Assembly: GCA_003231035.1 (NCBI GenBank)
Contig: QIHU01000281.1
Span: 1 to 11,465 of the forward strand
Reading direction: 5' to 3'
DNA length: 11,465 nucleotides
Origin: Acidobacteriota bacterium
GTDB lineage: Bacteria > Acidobacteriota > Thermoanaerobaculia > Multivoradales > SZUA-115
The position numbers were made by a program, and so were the translations under genes. The notes beneath the pieces were generated by a model that was not told the DNA's origin, made no database searches, and saw only the letters and a program-made list of their open reading frames with translations. Shown here piece after piece: positions 7,204-11,465 of the stretch. Position 1 is the first letter of the stretch. Each line of letters starts with the position of its first letter.

Positions 7204-7733
7204 CCGAGTCCACCCACGGCGCGCGGCTTCGCCTCAGCCACGAGGAGTTCGCCAACCGCGCCGCCCAGATCTCCTGGGTGCTGCTCGATGTCGACGGAGT
7301 CCTCACCGACGGTCGTCTGATCTACGGTCCCGACGGGCGGCTGTGGAAAGCCTTCGACGTCAAGGACGGGCAAGGGATCAAACTGCTCCAACGTGCCGGT
7401 ATCCAGCTTGGCCTCCTCACCGGCCGTAGCGACGAAGCGGTCAATCGGCGCGCCGCCGACCTTGGAATCGACGTGCTCCTCAGCGGAAAGAAGGACAAGG
7501 ACCCGGCTTTTGCCTCCTTCCTCACCCGCAACCAGCTGAGCGCACACCAAGTCGCCTTTGCCGGCGACGACCTCCCCGACCTCCCCGTCCTCAAACGCTG
7601 CGGCCTCTCCTTCGCTCCCGCCGATGCGGTGAAAGCGGTGCGCGATCAAGTGGACGTTGTCCTCAGTCGGGAAGGTGGCCGCGGGGCCGTGCGGCAGTTG
7701 GCGGAACTCATCCTCGCCGCCCGCGGCGAGTAG
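7200..7733 (+). CDS. kdsC: 3-deoxy-manno-octulosonate-8-phosphate phosphatase (HAD family)
   Basis: The product removes phosphate from Kdo-8-phosphate to release Kdo for KdsB. It has 177 residues, close to the usual 175-190, and is a capless class C0 HAD enzyme. Motif I is DVDGVLTDG with nucleophile Asp30 and acid/base Asp32. Motif II is LLTGRSDE (Thr74), a Lys-rich stretch at 97-100 probably provides motif III, and motif IV is AGDDLPDLPVL (Asp123, Asp124). WKAFDVKDGQGIKLLQRAGI is the usual KdsC stretch that helps form the tetramer active site. The ATG at 7200 overlaps the kdsD stop (ATGA). A GTG four codons earlier is possible but less likely. The 25 residues before motif I are slightly longer than usual. 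Confidence 0.95.
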   Translation: MTESTHGARLRLSHEEFANRAAQISWVLLDVDGVLTDGRLIYGPDGRLWKAFDVKDGQGIKLLQRAGIQLGLLTGRSDEAVNRRAADLGIDVLLSGKKDKDPAFASFLTRNQLSAHQVAFAGDDLPDLPVLKRCGLSFAPADAVKAVRDQVDVVLSREGGRGAVRQLAELILAARGE

Positions 7734-7745
7734 GAACGACCGCGA

Positions 7746-8657
7746 GTGAGTGAGCGAATACCGCTTCGTCGAAGGATTCGCGCCCTCTTCCTGGCCCCCG
7801 TGCTGCGCGCCATCGCCTGGCTGGTGGGGCTGCTCCCTTGGTCCTTCGTCCAACGATGTGGTCGCCTCTTCGGCCACCTGGGCTGGCGGGTGGGCCGGCG
7901 CGAGCGGCTGCGAACGCTCGATCACCTGGCGTTGGCGCTACCGGAGCTCTCCACCGCCGAGCGTCACGAATTGGCCCACGCCAACTTTCTCCACCAGGGC
8001 ATCAACCTCGCCGAGTGTCTAGCCATGCTCTCGATGAGCTCAGAGCGCATCGAAGAGCTGATCGAAGTCGAGGGCTGGGAGCGGGTCGAAGCGGCCCGAA
8101 ACGCCGGCCAGCCGGTCATGATCATCACCGGCCACTGTGGCAACTGGGAACTCTTGGCCGCTCTCGCCAACATCCGTGGTTTGGGAATGGAGGTGGTGGC
8201 ACGCACTCTGGACGAAGGCCAACTCAACCAGCTACTGCTGCGCTTGCGCTCTCGCTTCGGAACCCGGACCATCGAACGCTCCAGCCCGGGGGCGGCCCGG
8301 CAACTGCTCCAGGTACTGCGCGACGGCCGCGCGCTGGGTATGTTGATCGACCAAGACACGCGGGTTGCTGGGGTTTGGGTCCCCTTCTTCGGCCACCCCG
8401 CCTACACCCCGGTCGGCGCGGCCAAGATCGCCCTCAAGCGGCAAGCGGCGGTCTTCCCCTCGTTCATCGAACGGCTGCCCAACGGTCACCATCGTCTACG
8501 GTTCCACGCCGCCTTCGACCTACCCCCAGATCCGACCCAAGCCACCGCCTTGATGACCCGAGCGATTGAGCATCACATTCGACGATGCCCCGAACAGTGG
8601 GTCTGGATGCACCGTCGCTGGCGCCGCCAACCCGCCACCGCGGACGGCTCCAGCTAG
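7746..8657 (+). CDS. LpxL/HtrB-type lysophospholipid or lipid A acyltransferase
   Basis: The 303-residue product matches the LpxL/LpxM/HtrB family, which adds secondary acyl chains to Kdo-lipid A on the inner face of the inner membrane. An Arg-rich N-terminus leads into a hydrophobic anchor at about 13-33 (ALFLAPVLRAIAWLVGLLPW). The catalytic HX4E motif is H130-C-G-N-W-E135 in MIITGHCGNWELL. Further family marks are LGMLIDQDTRVAGVWVPFFG, YTPVGAAKIALK and the C-terminal CPEQWVWMHRRWR. The GTG start lies 12 bases after the kdsC stop with only a weak GGA upstream. Related operons often place lptC-lptA-lptB after kdsC, so this gene occupies an unusual slot. In E. coli the LpxL reaction needs Kdo on the acceptor, which fits the neighbours. 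The exact acyl chain and acceptor cannot be read from sequence. Confidence 0.88.
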   Translation: MSERIPLRRRIRALFLAPVLRAIAWLVGLLPWSFVQRCGRLFGHLGWRVGRRERLRTLDHLALALPELSTAERHELAHANFLHQGINLAECLAMLSMSSERIEELIEVEGWERVEAARNAGQPVMIITGHCGNWELLAALANIRGLGMEVVARTLDEGQLNQLLLRLRSRFGTRTIERSSPGAARQLLQVLRDGRALGMLIDQDTRVAGVWVPFFGHPAYTPVGAAKIALKRQAAVFPSFIERLPNGHHRLRFHAAFDLPPDPTQATALMTRAIEHHIRRCPEQWVWMHRRWRRQPATADGSS

Positions 8658-8682
8658 CCCTGCCGGTGCTACCATCGCCGCC

Positions 8683-10602
8683 GTGAACCGTAGATCTCTT
8701 TTTCTTCTCGCCTTGGCCCTCACCGCCACCGGCTGCGGCCGTGGCGGAGAGGAGGCCGGCAGTTGGCAGCGGTTCGATCTGACCCAAGTCACTCCGAAAG
8801 TCGAAAAGAAGGGAGCCGACGAGCCTTTCGCGACAGTGACCAGCTACTTGGGTTCGCGGGAGGTGCGCAGAATGAACCGCGTGCCGGAGTCGAGGAAAAA
8901 AGGCTTTCCAAAGCAGAGTGCCGGCCTGGTGCGAGCCCTCGAACAGGGTGTCGGCTCACGGCTCGCCTGGCACCTCCGCCTGGGCGCCCAACCGGTGTGG
9001 ACCTTCACTCCCCTGCCGGCCTTGGATCGCCCCTGCGCTTGCACCTTTCGCGCTGGCCTGCGTTCAGCCGAAGGTGAGATCGTCGAACTCTTCCGACTCG
9101 CCTCCGATCTGCTGTTCATCCGTCCCGCCCCGCAAACTTCGGCCGGACCGCTGGGCAGCACCGCCGAGGTCGAACTCGACCTCAGCCGTTGGGCCGGGCA
9201 GGAGGTCGACCTCCTCTTGCAGGTCGACCCCGCCCCCGGGGGAAGCCGACGCGGAGCTCAGGTGCGCTGGGCCAGCCCGACGCTCTACCACCGCACTGCC
9301 GTCGCCCCCAGCACCGGTACCGCCTCCCAACCCAATATCCTCTTGATCGGGATCGACACTCTGCGCGCCGACTATGTCGGCGGCTGGCCCGCCACGCAGC
9401 CCCAATCTTGGCGCGGCCCCACTCTCACCCCGGCCCTCGATCGGCTGGCGGCGGACAGCGACGTTTGGCTCGATGGCTACTCCGCCTTCAACGTCACCAA
9501 CCCCAGCTTCGCCTCGATCCTCACCGGCCTCTACGGCAAGAATCACGGCGTCTACGACCTGCGCACCCCCCTACCCGAGGGCCACACCACCCTCGCCGAA
9601 CTACTCCACGACGCCGGCTACGCCACCCTGGCGATCATCTCCGCCCGACACCTAGGCGATCACAACTCGGGACTCGGCCAGGGGTTCGACCAGGTCCTCA
9701 CCGCCAACGAACATGCCGCCGCCGAAATGGCGGTCGGCGAAGCGATGGACTGGATCTCCCAGCAGAGCGGTCCCTACTTCGTATGGCTCCACCTCTTTGA
9801 CCCGCATACCCCACACGTACCGCCTCAACCCTATGCTTCGGGACTGCGGCCCGCGCAAGCGACCGGTCTGAACCGGGTGGAATCGTGGGTGCCCTTTCGC
9901 CCGGTGGGGCCGGTCGCCTACGAAGAGCCGGTCCTCGCCGGCCATCGCTACCTCTATGCCGGCGAGGTCGCCTACCTCGACCGCCAACTCGATCGGTTGA
10001 TCGCCTACCTCGACAGCCGAGGAGGGCGCGACAACACCGTCATCGCCCTCACCGCCGATCACGGCGAGAATCTGGGCGAGCACAACCTCGTCCACCGCCA
10101 CGGCGGGCTTTGGGAGACCACCACCCACGTCCCCCTGATGATCCGCTGGCCCGGCACCGCGCGCGGCGGTGGGACTCGACACCACGGCTTGGTCCAAACT
10201 CTCGACCTCTTCCCCACCCTCCTCGCCGCCGCCGGAATCAAACCGCCCCCCCAAGACGGCGAAGATCTGCGCCTACTCACCGCCCAGGGCCGCCGAGGGC
10301 GCCGCGCCGTCTTTTCAGAACACGCCTCGCGTCTGGGTCTTACTGTCCGCACCCCAACCCACCGCTTGATGAAGAGCGCCGGCAACCCACTGGTCCCCGA
10401 CGGCACCTACCTCTTCGACCTGGAGAAGGACCCCGCCGAGACTCACAACCTCACCGGCCGCGCCGCGGCCGCCAGTGTCGAAGAGCGGCTCGCTCAGCTC
10501 CTGCGTAAGTGGGTCGAAGATCGGCAACCGCGCAGCCAAACACTCCAGACCGAGCTGAGTGAGGAAGAGATCGAGCAGCTAAAGGCCCTCGGATATTTGT
10601 AG
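8683..10602 (+). CDS. Sulfatase-like (alkaline phosphatase superfamily) lipoprotein with Thr at the nucleophile position
   Basis: From GTG 8683 the product has 639 residues. An N-terminal NRRSLFLLALALTATGC gives a lipoprotein signal with Cys18; Gly19 follows, so outer-membrane sorting is plausible. Residues about 60-210 look like an extra beta-rich domain. The sulfatase core begins at 217 with PNILLIGIDTLRAD (metal ligand Asp225), then LTPALDRLA, NPSFASILTGLYG, HLFDPHTPH, TADHGENLGEH (Asp459, His460) and HVPLMIRWPG, and ends with the tail LSEEEIEQLKALGYL common in these proteins. Sulfatases read Cys/Ser-x-Pro-x-Arg; here the stretch is T272-N-P-S-F276, so neither a formylglycine precursor nor its Arg is present. 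Thr is the nucleophile in LtaS and EptA relatives, so phosphotransferase or phosphodiesterase activity is possible. An upstream in-frame ATG (8566) lies inside the acyltransferase gene and would spoil the signal peptide. It follows that gene by 25 bases. Confidence 0.87.
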   Translation: MNRRSLFLLALALTATGCGRGGEEAGSWQRFDLTQVTPKVEKKGADEPFATVTSYLGSREVRRMNRVPESRKKGFPKQSAGLVRALEQGVGSRLAWHLRLGAQPVWTFTPLPALDRPCACTFRAGLRSAEGEIVELFRLASDLLFIRPAPQTSAGPLGSTAEVELDLSRWAGQEVDLLLQVDPAPGGSRRGAQVRWASPTLYHRTAVAPSTGTASQPNILLIGIDTLRADYVGGWPATQPQSWRGPTLTPALDRLAADSDVWLDGYSAFNVTNPSFASILTGLYGKNHGVYDLRTPLPEGHTTLAELLHDAGYATLAIISARHLGDHNSGLGQGFDQVLTANEHAAAEMAVGEAMDWISQQSGPYFVWLHLFDPHTPHVPPQPYASGLRPAQATGLNRVESWVPFRPVGPVAYEEPVLAGHRYLYAGEVAYLDRQLDRLIAYLDSRGGRDNTVIALTADHGENLGEHNLVHRHGGLWETTTHVPLMIRWPGTARGGGTRHHGLVQTLDLFPTLLAAAGIKPPPQDGEDLRLLTAQGRRGRRAVFSEHASRLGLTVRTPTHRLMKSAGNPLVPDGTYLFDLEKDPAETHNLTGRAAAASVEERLAQLLRKWVEDRQPRSQTLQTELSEEEIEQLKALGYL

Positions 10603-10619
10603 CGAGGTGAGCGGCTAGA

Positions 10620-10651
10620 GGTCCGGCCGGACCGCATCTCCTAGCGGATCC
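10620..10651. terminator. Overlapping inverted repeats between convergent genes, possible terminator
   Basis: A perfect 14-base palindrome (GGTCCGGCCGGACC, 10620-10633) overlaps a second stem-loop at 10629-10651, whose arms GGACCGC and GCGGATCC pair with one bulged A around an eight-base loop. The two hairpins share bases and could not form together. They sit 18 bases after the sulfatase-like stop and 26 bases before the stop of the opposing gene. No T-run follows on either strand, so a standard intrinsic terminator is not shown. Confidence 0.3.
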
Positions 10652-10676
10652 GGTCGGCGGCTTTGTCGCTTCGCGG

Positions 10677-11174
10677 CTACCGACTCGCGCCGCTTTCGGC
10701 GGCGGGAGGCTGGATAGCAGGCGAATTCGAAAAGCCGCTCAAGGTGGTATGGACCGGCAACCCCTCCCGGAAGATCCCGATCTGCAAGCCCAAGGCCATC
10801 AAGGCATCCTGTTCGACCGGCTCGGCGATCTCGATCACTCCGGCCCCCTCTTCGACCCGTAAGTGCAAGGGCCCGTCCGCCAGGTTGACCCACATCGACT
10901 TGTAGCCATAGCCCAGGGCGGCAACATGGGCCACGACCCGCTCGATGCCGGCCGCCATGGTGATCGAGAAACGACCGGCGGCGTCCGTCTTCGCTTGCCC
11001 ACCGCCGACCTGAAGAGCAGTCCGATCGAGTCTCCGCGACGAGAGCAATCTGCCCCTCGGCGAGCCCGCGAAACTCGAGCGACCATCAAACCAAACCGTC
11101 GCGGCCAAAGGCTCCTCCCCCAGAGTGATCCGCCCCTCGATTTGAACCTGCGGGATCTCAATCTGGCGGCTCAT
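10677..11174 (-). CDS. Downstream piece of a split carboxypeptidase-regulatory-like protein
   Basis: The minus-strand frame encodes 165 residues from ATG 11174 to TAG at 10677. The start reads MSRQIEIPQVQIEGRITLGE followed by EPLAATVWFDG, then QAKTDAAGRFSITMAAG. This is the pattern of a carboxypeptidase-regulatory-like beta-sandwich (GRVxLGxxPLxxAxVxF, then TDxxGRF), common in large secreted proteins. It has no signal peptide, so as a separate protein it would stay in the cytoplasm, which is odd for this fold. Its ATG overlaps the stop of the right-edge frame by four bases and has GGAG six bases upstream, as in a coupled gene pair. The frame is open further back to a TAG at 11228-11226, and TTG 11189 is another possible start. 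The best reading is the C-terminal part of one protein with a frameshift, with true fission as the alternative. Confidence 0.55.
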   Translation of the reverse strand: MSRQIEIPQVQIEGRITLGEEPLAATVWFDGRSSFAGSPRGRLLSSRRLDRTALQVGGGQAKTDAAGRFSITMAAGIERVVAHVAALGYGYKSMWVNLADGPLHLRVEEGAGVIEIAEPVEQDALMALGLQIGIFREGLPVHTTLSGFSNSPAIQPPAAESGASR

Positions 11175-11465
11175 CGAGTTCTCCAGCAACCAGTTGTACC
11201 GGTGGTGAACGTCCGGTTGCCCTGACTATCTTCAATGCTGACCCTAACCTCTCCGGGGCTAAGATCGGCCAGGACCAACCCACCCTGGCGGTCGGCCGGA
11301 CCGTTGTGGAGCAAGCTCATTCGCCCCCCGTTGGCGGCACTGTTGGCGGTGGTTAAGACGTGCACGCCCCACGGCTGTCGATGGGGATCGAGCGCGGGTT
11401 GGATCTGCAAACGCAGAGTCACGGGCGCCCGCAGAACCAAGGGTTGATCGAGGAAACTCTCCTCC
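11171..11465 (-). CDS. Upstream piece of the same carboxypeptidase-regulatory-like protein (partial, enters from right edge)
   Basis: The frame is open from the right edge with no need for a start inside the window (it begins EESFLDQPLVLRAP) and stops at TGA 11173-11171, giving 97 visible residues. VTLRLQIQPALDPHRQPWGV and LADLSPGEVRVSIEDSQGNR match the repeat style of Acidobacteriota-type secreted proteins: a beta-strand with 'P..D..G.PW.V', then 'L.PG.Y.V...D..GN'. After GNRTFTT the sequence ends in a short non-family tail (GTTGCWRTR), just where the next frame picks up the expected strand 'IEIPQVQIEGRI'. That join suggests a net -1 shift between 11225 and 11174. Most of the protein, with any signal peptide, lies outside the window. 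Confidence 0.6.
   Translation of the reverse strand, partial: EESFLDQPLVLRAPVTLRLQIQPALDPHRQPWGVHVLTTANSAANGGRMSLLHNGPADRQGGLVLADLSPGEVRVSIEDSQGNRTFTTGTTGCWRTR

Noticed and set aside
6906..7925. Minus-strand open frame of 339 residues opposite kdsD and kdsC
   Set aside because: It spans three coupled plus-strand genes and has no family motif. It arises from codon bias.
8566..8682. ATG 8566 as the start of the sulfatase-like gene
   Set aside because: It would place 39 residues inside the acyltransferase gene and bury the lipoprotein signal that begins at GTG 8683.
9064..10254. Minus-strand open frames opposite the sulfatase-like gene
   Set aside because: They are Gly and Glu rich mirror translations of a well-supported gene, without domain signals.
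10615..10893. Minus-strand 92-residue open frame in the convergent gap
   Set aside because: It overlaps the carboxypeptidase-regulatory-like piece in another frame and is Arg and Gly rich. The 10677-11174 frame carries the recognisable domain.

Overview
The window is GC-rich (roughly 60-65% by eye) and densely coding. It reads as part of a Gram-negative chromosome whose outer membrane carries Kdo-containing lipopolysaccharide. The mix of a PilZ protein with a transmembrane helix, a sulfatase-like lipoprotein ending in a 'KALGYL'-type tail, and secreted carboxypeptidase-regulatory-like domains resembles Acidobacteriota (possibly Thermoanaerobaculia). Myxococcota or other delta-like lineages are not excluded. 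This placement is inference; no rRNA or tRNA is present to test it.

Left arm (1-2790, minus strand). Two membrane-anchored proteins are read leftward. The first is a protein with one N-terminal helix and a jelly-roll, carbohydrate-binding-like domain (1618-2790). The second starts at 1532 and runs off the left edge: an N-terminal PilZ domain, a very long acidic linker, a transmembrane helix and the start of a periplasmic tail.

Centre (2812-10602, plus strand). Seven genes lie head to tail: kdsB, pyrG, kdsA, kdsD/kpsF, kdsC, an LpxL/HtrB-type acyltransferase and a sulfatase-like lipoprotein. Four-base stop/start overlaps link pyrG-kdsA, kdsA-kdsD and kdsD-kdsC, and the other gaps are 12-50 bases. 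Together they make the CMP-Kdo branch: ribulose-5-P to arabinose-5-P (KdsD), to Kdo-8-P (KdsA), to Kdo (KdsC), to CMP-Kdo (KdsB), with PyrG supplying CTP. The acyltransferase probably acts on lipid A. The last gene encodes an alkaline-phosphatase-superfamily lipoprotein with Thr where sulfatases carry the Cys/Ser that becomes formylglycine, so it may not be a sulfatase.

Right arm (10677-11465, minus strand). One secreted-type protein with carboxypeptidase-regulatory-like repeats enters from the right edge and appears split into two reading frames near 11171-11225. It converges on the Kdo operon, with a 74-base gap that holds overlapping inverted repeats.

No tRNA, rRNA, CRISPR array, insertion sequence or integrase was seen, and no stretch over 300 bases lacks a gene. 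Nothing here is a clearly new defence or mobile system. The points most worth a second look are the Thr-type sulfatase homolog in an LPS operon, the split right-edge gene, the PilZ-linker-helix protein, the altered KdsB active-site loop and the back-to-back starts near 2720-2812.
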